From UBA2767 sp965228625 (GTDB lineage: Bacteria > Pseudomonadota > Alphaproteobacteria > Rhizobiales > Methyloligellaceae): DNA of 64,000 nt. The stretch spans positions 4,836,001-4,900,000 of the forward strand of contig OZ245829.1 in assembly GCA_965228625.1 (NCBI GenBank). The letters are read 5' to 3'. How positions within the stretch are numbered: position 1 is the stretch's first letter; every line of letters begins with the position of its first letter. The notes beneath the pieces are model-generated. The model was not told the DNA's origin and made no database searches. It saw nothing but the letters and a program-made list of their open reading frames with translations. Position numbers and translations under genes: made by a program. Positions 45,352-53,267 of the stretch are shown in pieces.

Positions 45352-46500
45352 CTAGTCGAGACGGCGGTAGTCGGCAATCTGCAGCCCGTAGCCTTCAAGC
45401 CCGACCACCTTTCTCTGCGGTGAATTGGTGAGGAGGATCATATCGCGCACGCCAAGATCGTGAAGGATCTGGGATCCGATGCCGACTTCGAGCAGGCGGT
45501 TCTTTTCGCTGTCGCGCCGTTCGTCCTCGCGGACCTCGTCGGACTTCAGCGAGTCCGTGACGGCATGCGGCCAGATGTCCCGGATCAACACCAGAACGCC
45601 CCGGCCCTCCTCCGCGATCATCTGCATTGCCTTGTGAACGAGCGAGCCCTCGCACCCCTTTTCCGTGATGCCCAGAACATCGCTCAGCGTGCTGCAGGCG
45701 TGCACCCGAACCAGAACCGGGCCGCCCTTGGAAAGGTCCCCTTTGACAAGCGCGATATGTTCCTCGGACGGACCTTCCGTGGTGCGGTAGACGCGCATGG
45801 CGAAATCGCCGCCATAGCTGCTTTCGACCTGCGTTTCGGCAACGCAGCGCACGATGCTGTCGTGCTTGCGGCGGTAGGCGATGAGGTCGGCGATGGTCGC
45901 GACCTTGAGACCGTGCCGCTGCGCGAACGCAACCAGATCGGGCATCCGCGCCATCGTGCCGTCGTCATTCATGATCTCGCAGATCACGCCGGCCGGGTAG
46001 AGCCCGGCAAGACGCGCCAGGTCGACCGCGGCTTCGGTGTGTCCCGCGCGCATGAGCACGCCGCCCTCGCGCGCGATCAGCGGAAACACGTGGCCGGGCG
46101 TGGAGATATTCTCAGGTCCGCGTGTCGGGTCTATGGCGACGGCGATGGTCCGCGCCCGGTCATGGGCTGAAATGCCGGTTGAAATGCCCTCGCGTGCTTC
46201 GATGGACACCGTAAAGGCGGTCTGGTGCCGGGACTCGTTGTTGTGGCGCGCCATCAAATCGAGATTGAGGTCGCTGGCGCGCGCGCCTGTGAGCGCAAGG
46301 CAGATCAGGCCGCGCCCATGCTTCGCCATGAAGTTGATGGCGTCAGGCGTGGCCATTTGCGCCGGTATCACGAGGTCGCCCTCGTTCTCGCGGTCTTCCG
46401 CGTCGACGAGGATGAACATGCGCCCGTTGCGCGCGTCATCCAGGACATCCTCGATGGACGATAGGAAACTGGTGTCCTGCTCTTCCGCGGCGATACTCAC
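45352..46500 (-). CDS. ribB: 3,4-dihydroxy-2-butanone 4-phosphate synthase with degenerate GTP cyclohydrolase II domain
   Basis: 382 residues. The N-terminal RibB part (to about 215) is complete: EDRENEGDLV (36-45), the GRGLICLALTG segment and GHVFPLIAREGGVLMRAGHT. The C-terminal half has the layout of GTP cyclohydrolase II but not its zinc site: the C-x10-C-x-C pattern is replaced by ACSTLSDVLGITEKGCEGSL. So RibB activity is expected and RibA activity is not; such fusions (RibBX) are known in alphaproteobacteria. The start is GTG 46500, with AGGATC upstream. Confidence 0.93.
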   Translation of the reverse strand: MSIAAEEQDTSFLSSIEDVLDDARNGRMFILVDAEDRENEGDLVIPAQMATPDAINFMAKHGRGLICLALTGARASDLNLDLMARHNNESRHQTAFTVSIEAREGISTGISAHDRARTIAVAIDPTRGPENISTPGHVFPLIAREGGVLMRAGHTEAAVDLARLAGLYPAGVICEIMNDDGTMARMPDLVAFAQRHGLKVATIADLIAYRRKHDSIVRCVAETQVESSYGGDFAMRVYRTTEGPSEEHIALVKGDLSKGGPVLVRVHACSTLSDVLGITEKGCEGSLVHKAMQMIAEEGRGVLVLIRDIWPHAVTDSLKSDEVREDERRDSEKNRLLEVGIGSQILHDLGVRDMILLTNSPQRKVVGLEGYGLQIADYRRLD

Positions 46501-46515
46501 AATCGACAGATCCTG

Positions 46516-47115
46516 CTAACGGTCACTTTCCGTGATCCTTGCCACATACCGGGCCAGAAGGTCTACTTCGACATTGATCCGATCACCCGCGGCAAGGTCG
46601 CCCCAGGTGGTGACCTGGAGCGTATGCGGGATCAGATTGACACCAAAACGTGACCCGTCAACGTCGTTAACCGTAAGCGACACGCCGTTGAGCGCGACAC
46701 TGCCCTTGGGTGCGATGAACCTGGCGAGATGATCTTCAACCTCGACGGCAAAGCGCATTGAGTCTCCGTCCGGCTCTCGCGAGACGATTGCCGCGATTCC
46801 GTCGACGTGTCCGGTGACGATGTGCCCGCCGAGTTCGCTGCTCGGCGTGAGCGAACGCTCGAGATTGACCCTCCGCCGGGAAGCCCAGGCGCCAAGAGTG
46901 GTCTTGGATAGCGTCTCGTTGGAGACATCGACGGCAAACACGCACTGGAAGTCGCCCTCGCCCGGTTTCACCTCGACGACCGTAAGGCAGCAACCATCGC
47001 AGGCGATGGATGCGCCGATGCTGTCCTGATCGAGGGCGTATCCGCACCCGAGCTCGAACCGTCCCTTTTCGGCGTGCCGTACGGATCCGATGTCTGTGAC
47101 GAGGCCTGTGAACAT
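46516..47115 (-). CDS. ribE: Riboflavin synthase, alpha chain
   Basis: 199 residues made of two similar lumazine-binding barrels. It begins MFTGLVTDIGSV as in nearly all members; IGASIACDGCCLTVVEV and SVALNGVSLTVNDVDG are the paired substrate-site segments. Disproportionates two lumazines to riboflavin. Placed between ribD and ribB with short gaps of six and 15 bases. Confidence 0.95.
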   Translation of the reverse strand: MFTGLVTDIGSVRHAEKGRFELGCGYALDQDSIGASIACDGCCLTVVEVKPGEGDFQCVFAVDVSNETLSKTTLGAWASRRRVNLERSLTPSSELGGHIVTGHVDGIAAIVSREPDGDSMRFAVEVEDHLARFIAPKGSVALNGVSLTVNDVDGSRFGVNLIPHTLQVTTWGDLAAGDRINVEVDLLARYVARITESDR

Positions 47116-47121
47116 CGAGGC

Positions 47122-48243
47122 TTATCTGTCCCTGCGGCGATAGATATCGAGCGTATCACGTCCGAGATCGCGGCTGACTTCTCTCACGTAACTCTGGGCA
47201 TGTTCAATCACTTCAAGGCTCTCCGTGGCAAGAGCAGGTATGCCGTCGGCGCCGGCCGGCTCAGGTCCCTTGTACAGGTAGATTTCATCTACCAAGCCCG
47301 CTTTCCAGAAACTTGCGGCGACGTTCGGGCCGCCTTCGACAAGCAGCCGGGTGACGCCGCGTTCGGCGAGCGCGGACAACACGCTTTCGATGTCGAGGCC
47401 GGAGCCTTTATGTCCGCGCGCGCGCAGCACGTCCGCGCCGGCAGCCGTCAGCGCGTCCTCGGCCTCCGATCCCGCCTCTCCCGACCCGATGACCCACACC
47501 GGCGCGGTGTCCAGTTCCGTGAGCATCTTCGCCGAGACGGGGATATCGAGTGCGCTGCACAGGACGACGCGCACGGGAGACTCTTCGGCCATTCCCGGCA
47601 GCCGGCAGGTGAGCGAGGGATCATCCGCGGAGACCGTACCGTGGCCAACGAGAATGGCATCGGCGCGTGCGCGCAGCAGATGGCCGTGGGCGCGCGCGTT
47701 TTCGCCCGTTGCCCATACCGGTGCGCCGTCACGGCCGCGTGGAATAAGGCCGTCCGATCCGACGGCAAGCTTGAGCTGAACGAGCGGCCTGTTCGCCGTC
47801 ACGCGCAGGATGTGCCCGCGAGCAATGTCGGCGCCCTCTTCCTGCAGAAAGCTCTCATCAACTTTCAAGCCCGCGTCCCGGAGCTTGGCGATGCCCCGGC
47901 CGGCGACCCGCGGATCCGGATCGTGGACCGACACGACCACACGGGAGACGCCCGCCTCCACGATCGCGTCGGCGCATGGCGGGGTCTTGCCGTAGTGGGC
48001 GCACGGTTCGAGGGTTACATATAGCGTTGCGCCCCGTGCTGCGTCGCCGGCCTGCGCCAGTGCGACCTGCTCCGCGTGCGGGCGGCCGGTAGGCATCGTA
48101 TGGGCGCAGGCGATCACCTCGTCCCTCGATCCACCGGTTTTGACGATCACCGCCCCGACGGCGGGATTGGGCCGGGTCCGCCCGAGCGCGCGGCGCGCAA
48201 ACGCAAAGGCCGTGCGCATGTATGCAGCATCGTGTTCTGGCAT
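47122..48243 (-). CDS. ribD: Bifunctional riboflavin deaminase/reductase RibD
   Basis: 373 residues. The N-terminal deaminase has the zinc ligands H56 (PHAEQVALAQAG), C81 and C90 (EPCAHYGKTPPCADAI). The C-terminal reductase carries RPLVQLKLAVGSDGLIPRG, VGHGTVSADDPSLTCRLPG and VEGGPNVAASFWKAGL. Catalyses the second and third steps after GTP cyclohydrolase. ATG 48243 follows a modest site (AAGGG), 36 bases after nrdR. Confidence 0.95.
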   Translation of the reverse strand: MPEHDAAYMRTAFAFARRALGRTRPNPAVGAVIVKTGGSRDEVIACAHTMPTGRPHAEQVALAQAGDAARGATLYVTLEPCAHYGKTPPCADAIVEAGVSRVVVSVHDPDPRVAGRGIAKLRDAGLKVDESFLQEEGADIARGHILRVTANRPLVQLKLAVGSDGLIPRGRDGAPVWATGENARAHGHLLRARADAILVGHGTVSADDPSLTCRLPGMAEESPVRVVLCSALDIPVSAKMLTELDTAPVWVIGSGEAGSEAEDALTAAGADVLRARGHKGSGLDIESVLSALAERGVTRLLVEGGPNVAASFWKAGLVDEIYLYKGPEPAGADGIPALATESLEVIEHAQSYVREVSRDLGRDTLDIYRRRDR

Positions 48244-48279
48244 CCCTACGTGCCCTTGAAGGGTCGGGTCGGGAGCCGG

Positions 48280-48771
48280 TCAGTCTTCATGCGTATCGGG
48301 CATGGCGTCTTCCGGCTCGTCTTCCCCGGCGAGTTCGCCGAGCAGTGCCTCGAAGTCGCGGGCTTCGCGGAAGTTCTTGTAGACCGACGCAAATCGCACA
48401 TAGGCGACGTCATCGAGCCCCTTGAGGCCCTCCATGACGAGGCGCCCGATGGTTTGCGATTTGATGTCGCCGTCTCCCATGTTTTCCAGACGCCGGACGA
48501 TGCCGCTGACCATGCGTTCCACGCGTTCCGGATCGACGGAGCGCTTGCGCAATGCGATCTGAATCGACCGCATCAGCTTGTCGCGGTCGAACGGCGCCCG
48601 CCGGCCGTTCTTCTTGACCACCGTGAGTTCCCGGAGCTGCACGCGCTCAAAGGTCGTGAAACGGCCACTGCAATCGGCGCAGACGCGGCGGCGGCGGATC
48701 GCGGTATGGTCCTCGGAGGGGCGCGAATCCTTCACCTGCGTGTTGGTGCTCCCGCAATATGGACACCGCAT
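48280..48771 (-). CDS. nrdR: Ribonucleotide reductase repressor NrdR
   Basis: 163 residues. A zinc ribbon with C3, C6, C31 and C34 (MRCPYCGSTN, then VCADCSGRF) is followed by an ATP-cone (about 49-139) beginning VVKKNGRRAPFDRDKLMRSI. It binds NrdR boxes to repress RNR genes when dATP is high. The RBS GGGAGGGAG fixes ATG 48771. The C-terminal tail is acidic, slightly longer than usual. Confidence 0.96.
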   Translation of the reverse strand: MRCPYCGSTNTQVKDSRPSEDHTAIRRRRVCADCSGRFTTFERVQLRELTVVKKNGRRAPFDRDKLMRSIQIALRKRSVDPERVERMVSGIVRRLENMGDGDIKSQTIGRLVMEGLKGLDDVAYVRFASVYKNFREARDFEALLGELAGEDEPEDAMPDTHED

Positions 48772-48820
48772 GTTGCTCCCTCCCTGATCCGGCGGTCCGA
48801 CGGACGCGCAACCTTGAGCT

Positions 48821-50143
48821 TCAGGTTCCCACGCCGGTCGGATAGATCGGGAACCGGCCGCACAGGTCGACGGCATTCTGCTTCACGGCGGCTTCGACAT
48901 CGGCATTGCCGTCCGGGCCGTTTGCGCCCAGTCCGTCGAGAACCTCGATGATCATCCTGCCGACCGCCTGGAACTCGCCGATGCCGAACCCGCGCGTCGT
49001 GCCCGCCGGCGTTCCCAGGCGGATGCCCGAGGTGACCATAGGCTTCTCCGGATCGAACGGCACGCCGTTCTTGTTGCAGGTGATGTTGGCGCGGCCGAGC
49101 GCCGCTTCGGCGTCGCGTCCCGTCAGTTTCTTGGGACGCAGGTCGACGAGCAGGAGATGCGTATCCGTCCCGCCGGACACGAGATCGAGACCGCCTTCCT
49201 GAAGCGTGGTCCCGAGCGCGCGCGCATTGTCCACGACCTGTTGTGCGTAAATCTTGAAGGACGGTTGCAGTGCTTCATGGAACGCGACGGCCTTTGCCGC
49301 GATGATGTGCATGAACGGGCCGCCCTGTATGCCGGGAAAGATCGCGGAATTGATCTTCTTCGCCAGGGCTTCATCGTTGGTCAGGATCAGACCGCCGCGC
49401 GGTCCGCGCAGGGTCTTGTGCGTCGTCGACGTCGCCACATGGGCGTGGGGGAACGGGCTTGGGTGGACGCCGGCGGCAACGAGCCCGGCGAAATGCGCCA
49501 TATCGACCAGGAAGTACGCCCCGACGGCATCGGCAATTTCGCGGAACTTGGCAAAGTCGATGATCCGCGGATAGGCGGAACCGCCGGCAATGATGATCTG
49601 CGGCTTGTGTTCCTGCGCAAGCCTCTCGACCTCATCAAAGTCGATCAGGTCATCCTCGCGGCGCACCCCGTACTGCACGGCATTGAACCACTTGCCCGAC
49701 TGATTGGGCGGTGCGCCGTGGGTCAGGTGTCCGCCGGCCGCGAGGCTGAGGCCCAGGATGGTGTCGCCGGGCTTTGCGAGCGCCATGAACGCGCCCTGAT
49801 TCGCCTGCGAGCCGGAGTTGGCCTGCACGTTTGCGAACCCGCAGCCGAAAAGACGTGTCACCCGCTCGATGGCGAGCCGCTCCGCGACATCGACATATTC
49901 GCAGCCGCCGTAGTACCGGCGACCCGGATAGCCTTCAGCGTACTTGTTGGTCATGACCGAGCCGGCCGCTTCCAGAACCGCCCGGGATACAATGTTCTCG
50001 GACGCAATCAGTTCAATCTCGTTCTGCTGACGTCCAAGCTCACCTTCGATCGCATCCCGGATTTCCGGATCGCTTTCGGCAATTGTCCGCACGAAGAATC
50101 CCGGGACTCGTCCCTCATATTCTGCAGCATCGGCAACTGACAT
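48821..50143 (-). CDS. glyA: Serine hydroxymethyltransferase
   Basis: 440 residues; interconverts serine and glycine and charges tetrahydrofolate. PLP lysine K243 in ATSTTHKTLRGPRGGL; IELIASENIVSRAV and EGYPGRRYYGG are further signature segments. ATG 50143 has AAGGAAC upstream; the open frame extends 30 codons upward without support. It heads the glyA-nrdR-rib operon and is divergent from the CoA-transferase pair. Confidence 0.97.
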   Translation of the reverse strand: MSVADAAEYEGRVPGFFVRTIAESDPEIRDAIEGELGRQQNEIELIASENIVSRAVLEAAGSVMTNKYAEGYPGRRYYGGCEYVDVAERLAIERVTRLFGCGFANVQANSGSQANQGAFMALAKPGDTILGLSLAAGGHLTHGAPPNQSGKWFNAVQYGVRREDDLIDFDEVERLAQEHKPQIIIAGGSAYPRIIDFAKFREIADAVGAYFLVDMAHFAGLVAAGVHPSPFPHAHVATSTTHKTLRGPRGGLILTNDEALAKKINSAIFPGIQGGPFMHIIAAKAVAFHEALQPSFKIYAQQVVDNARALGTTLQEGGLDLVSGGTDTHLLLVDLRPKKLTGRDAEAALGRANITCNKNGVPFDPEKPMVTSGIRLGTPAGTTRGFGIGEFQAVGRMIIEVLDGLGANGPDGNADVEAAVKQNAVDLCGRFPIYPTGVGT

Positions 50144-50308
50144 CGTTAAGTTCCTTGTCGTATAAGACGGTGTGGTTGTGCGTGCTCCGCTCCGCGAGCC
50201 ACTTACCACATGTTGTAAACCGACTCCAAGCAATGGCGAACGTTTCCCAACAACAGTTTGGCGGTTCCGGTTGCCTCAATCGTTCACCCGCGAAATAATG
50301 TGCAGCTC

Positions 50309-51130
50309 ATGACTGAAATTCTCACATCTGCCGAAGAAATAGCCGCCCGGATCCCGGATGGTGCCCTGCTCGCACTGCCCCCCGAATATGCGCCGTGCTC
50401 AATGGAAACGATTCGCGCGCTCGTGCGACGCGGCGCCAGGAATCTGCGTCTCCTCGGCGTACCCCAGTTCGGCATTCAGGCGGAGCTGCTCATCGGGTCC
50501 GGGTGTGTCGCCGAGATCGAGGCGGCTGCGGTGACACTCGGCGAACAGGGGCTCGCGCCGCGCTTCACCGAGGCCATCAAGCAGCAGAAAGTCAGGATGC
50601 GCGATACGACGTGCCCGGCGATTCACGCCGCCTTGCAGGCGAGCGAGAAGGGTATTCCCTTCATGCCGCTGCGCGGCATCATCGGCTCCGATATCTTGGC
50701 CCGGCGCATGGACTGGCATCTCGGCCAGAACCCGTTCGCCGATGACGATCCGATCGTTTATCTGCCCGCCATCCGGCCGGACGTGACGCTGTTCCATGCC
50801 GCCAAGGCGGACCGCAACGGCAATGTATGGATCGGCCTGCGGCGCGAACTGATGATGATGGCGCACGCCTCCGCGAACGCCTACGCGACGGTGGAGGAAA
50901 TCGTCGAGACTGACCTTCTGGACGATCCGGAAACGGCGGCGGGGACGATCCCCGCGCTGTATGTTACGGGCCTCGCGCCGGCCGAGCGCGGCGCCTGGCC
51001 GCTTGGCGTGCCGCATCTCTATGAGCGCGACGCGCCGCATCTGGCCCAATACGCGCAAATGGCAAAGACCCAGCAGGGGTTCGACGCCTACACCGATCGA
51101 TGGGTATTCGGCAAGGCGGCCGCCGAATGA
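50309..51130 (+). CDS. CoA-transferase-fold protein, subunit A
   Basis: 273 residues, family I CoA-transferase alpha subunit pattern of the GctA/IpdA branch: the MPLRGIIGSDILARR segment, then PDVTLFHAAKADRNGNVWIG. The usual N-terminal glycine-rich loop is partly lost (LALPPEYAPCSMETI). ATG 50309 is chosen; TTG 50258 is in frame upstream. Its stop overlaps the start of the next gene (ATGA at 51127), so A and B are made together. Substrate unknown. Confidence 0.8.
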   Translation: MTEILTSAEEIAARIPDGALLALPPEYAPCSMETIRALVRRGARNLRLLGVPQFGIQAELLIGSGCVAEIEAAAVTLGEQGLAPRFTEAIKQQKVRMRDTTCPAIHAALQASEKGIPFMPLRGIIGSDILARRMDWHLGQNPFADDDPIVYLPAIRPDVTLFHAAKADRNGNVWIGLRRELMMMAHASANAYATVEEIVETDLLDDPETAAGTIPALYVTGLAPAERGAWPLGVPHLYERDAPHLAQYAQMAKTQQGFDAYTDRWVFGKAAAE

Positions 51131-51879
51131 CTGAAATCCGCACCGAAGAGGTGATGATCGCGGCCATTGCCCGGATGCTGTCCGGCCTGTCCCATGTCGC
51201 CGTCGGGGCCGCTTCGCCGGTGCCGGGATCAGCGGCGCTGCTCGCGCGTCGGTTGACGGGTGGTGCGTTGCGGGTCTCGCTGCTAGGGCGCGTTTCCAAT
51301 CCGACTTTCACGGACGGTGCCCGGGAGCTGTTCGATTGCGCCGCGCAGGGCCGGATCGATGCGTTTTTTCTGAGCGGTGCGCAGATCGACGGTCGGGCGA
51401 ACATCAATCTCGTGTCCATCGGCGATCCGGACAAGCCCAAGGCGCGCTTCCCCGGATCGTTCGGATCCGCCTATCTCTATTTCGTCGTGCCGCGTGTCAT
51501 TCTGTTCCGGCAGGATCATTCACCGCGTGCCCTGGTGCCGAAAGTGGACTTCATCAGCGCGCCGGGCGTGTCCGCCCCGAACGTCTATCGCCCCGGCGGG
51601 CCATTCGCCCTGGTCACGGGTCGTTGCGTATTCGATTTCGACAGGGATGCGGAGCGCTTCCGGCTGAAAAGCATTCACCCCGGCCACACCATGCAGGAGA
51701 TCGAGCGGGAAACCGGGTTCGAATTCGACATGCCGGATGGGGGTGAAGTGCCTGAGACGGAGATGCCGAGCCCGGAGTGGATCGAGCTCATCCGCGGTCC
51801 CGTCGGTGAAGAAATCCGGGAGACCTACCCGGAGTTCGCGTCGCGGATGTTTGGCAAGGACGAGGCCCTGCATTCATGA
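51127..51879 (+). CDS. CoA-transferase-fold protein, subunit B
   Basis: 250 residues of the GctB/IpdB type: VAVGAASPVPGSAALLARRL near the N-terminus, FFLSGAQIDGRANINLVSIG in the middle, VPKVDFISAPGV later. The nucleophilic Glu of true family I transferases (as in SENG or similar) has no obvious counterpart; at that place the sequence reads SLLGRVSNPTF. IpdB-like hydrolases are also without it, so a hydrolase/lyase role is possible. The ORF carries a long acidic C-terminal tail. Co-translated with subunit A. Confidence 0.78.
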   Translation: MTEIRTEEVMIAAIARMLSGLSHVAVGAASPVPGSAALLARRLTGGALRVSLLGRVSNPTFTDGARELFDCAAQGRIDAFFLSGAQIDGRANINLVSIGDPDKPKARFPGSFGSAYLYFVVPRVILFRQDHSPRALVPKVDFISAPGVSAPNVYRPGGPFALVTGRCVFDFDRDAERFRLKSIHPGHTMQEIERETGFEFDMPDGGEVPETEMPSPEWIELIRGPVGEEIRETYPEFASRMFGKDEALHS

Positions 51880-52054
51880 CCGGTCGCTGACTGCGGCTGC
51901 AAGGCATACTGCGGAATGGAAAACACCTGACCGCTCATCGTACCGGGTCCCGATGCGGCGCAAATCCCTAAACCGTCCAAACATTCGCTCCACCGTTCAT
52001 TCCGTGGACGAGCGGCGGTCATGAGTGCAGAGAGCGCTTGACATCCCTTCGGAA

Positions 52055-52080
52055 AATATGACAAGTGACCTTGTCATATT
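52055..52080. promoter_or_regulatory. Perfect 11-base palindrome, candidate operator of the membrane protein-XRE pair
   Basis: AATATGACAAG (52055-52065) and CTTGTCATATT (52070-52080) are exact reverse complements around TGAC. It lies 17-42 bases upstream of the membrane protein ATG and just after a TTGACA at 52038-52043; no -10 at ideal spacing was found. The position suits autoregulation by the HTH protein encoded downstream. Confidence 0.6.
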
Positions 52081-52096
52081 GTTAAGGGAGCTTTTC

Positions 52097-52516
52097 ATGC
52101 ACACCTCTACGAAATCTCAGATATTGGCGTCTATCGTCATCTTTCTTGGCGTCGCCTATATTTGGGTCTTTGCCCCGCCGTTCTTCGTCACCGTCATCTT
52201 CATGGTTCTGTGTGTCATGTGGTCGGCATGGATTTTCATCTCGATCTTTCGCGGGAGCGATGAACTGAAATCGGCGAGCCTGAGATACGCGCTTGCAGCA
52301 GCGAGTGGGGTCGGTGTTCCCCTCACCCTCGCATTTGTGGCGCTAATGATCGCAACGCCTGATATTCAGCGTGTGATCACAAGCATAACAGCGTTTTCAG
52401 GAAGCGGATTAACGCCTGCCGCGGCTGGCTTCGGATTGGGCGTAACGTTTTCCGTCATTGTGTTGTGCGCTGTATTCATCATGAGCCATTGGACTTGGTG
52501 GGCATCTAAACGGTAA
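52097..52516 (+). CDS. Four-pass membrane protein paired with an XRE regulator
   Basis: 139 residues. Four hydrophobic segments (about 9-29, 31-52, 68-90, 113-133); the loop between segments 2 and 3 contains IFRGSDELKSASLRYALAAA, a DEL-type motif I recall from membrane proteins found beside short XRE regulators. No transport or enzyme motif. AAGGGAG upstream fixes ATG 52097. It is 24 bases before the regulator gene and lies behind the palindrome at 52055-52080. Confidence 0.75.
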   Translation: MHTSTKSQILASIVIFLGVAYIWVFAPPFFVTVIFMVLCVMWSAWIFISIFRGSDELKSASLRYALAAASGVGVPLTLAFVALMIATPDIQRVITSITAFSGSGLTPAAAGFGLGVTFSVIVLCAVFIMSHWTWWASKR

Positions 52517-52540
52517 TGGGCGCATGCGTCTGAAACAAAG

Positions 52541-52744
52541 ATGAAAAACAATATTCGAGTTTTGCGCGCTGAACGACGCTGGACGCAGGCTGATCTCGCC
52601 AAGGAGATCGGCGTTTCGAGGAACTCTGTCAACGCAATCGAGAATGGTAAATATGACCCGTCATTGCCGCTGGCGTTCAAGATCGCGCGGCTGTTTGAGC
52701 GAACGGTTGAAGAGATTTTCGAAGATGAAGGCGCCGAACCCTAA
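52541..52744 (+). CDS. Short XRE (Cro/CI-type) HTH regulator
   Basis: 67 residues, essentially just an HTH_3 domain: IRVLRAERRWTQADLAKEIG, then the recognition helix VSRNSVNAIENGKYDPSLP and ALAFKIARLF-like packing (LAFKIARLFERTVEEIFE). Proteins of this size usually sit next to a small membrane protein and repress the shared operon. The ribosome site of ATG 52541 is weak. Nothing recognisable lies in the next 205 bases (52745-52949). Confidence 0.88.
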   Translation: MKNNIRVLRAERRWTQADLAKEIGVSRNSVNAIENGKYDPSLPLAFKIARLFERTVEEIFEDEGAEP

Positions 52745-52949
52745 GGCTTGTAGAGTCATGAAGCGTATACAGATTTCAATTGCTGAAATTCGTTTCACCA
52801 GACTGGCTCCACGGTCGGGGAAGTATGCTTTGGATCAAGCATTTGCATGTGTGTTTTATGGAGCGGACATCCGAACAAACGTCCGCATATGACAAATACC
52901 TGCGCTTCATCCATGTCCGAGACACGCCAGCATTTTATGAGTCTGCAGC

Positions 52950-53267
52950 CTAGGCGATCCAGCCCTTGGATCCGGACGTTCCGCCCGTGTCCTGGTCATC
53001 CTCGGCGTCGGAGTCCGACGTGCCGGACCCGCCCTCACCCGCATCCTTCTCAAGTTGCGCGCGCAGTTTGCGAACCGCCACGCGCTGCAGGTCCGTCAGG
53101 GCGGCGCTCGCCGGGCCCATGATCGTGACCTCGATACCCGTGGCCGCGTCGACGGCGATCACCTTCATCGCCTGCCCGAGTTGCTTGTATTCGATGTAAA
53201 TCTCGCCGTTCGGACCGGCAACCCGGTCCGATTCCGGCCCTTCGCTGTCGCCGCCCCTATGCGGCAC
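52950..53267 (-). CDS. Conserved hypothetical protein downstream of hemA (DUF6898-like)
   Basis: 105 residues. The core GEIYIEYKQLGQAMKVIAVD, then VTIMGPASAALTDLQRVAVR resembles a short alphaproteobacterial family I recall as DUF6898; this family name is from memory. The C-terminal 35 residues are acidic, Gly/Ser/Asp-rich. The start is GTG 53267 and lies inside the last codons of hemA (overlap of 11 bases), so it is likely co-translated. Function unknown. Confidence 0.68.
   Translation of the reverse strand: MPHRGGDSEGPESDRVAGPNGEIYIEYKQLGQAMKVIAVDAATGIEVTIMGPASAALTDLQRVAVRKLRAQLEKDAGEGGSGTSDSDAEDDQDTGGTSGSKGWIA

Noticed and set aside
52644..52892. An 82-codon frame after the XRE gene
   Set aside because: Overlaps the XRE gene in another frame; the part beyond it has no ribosome site or family features.
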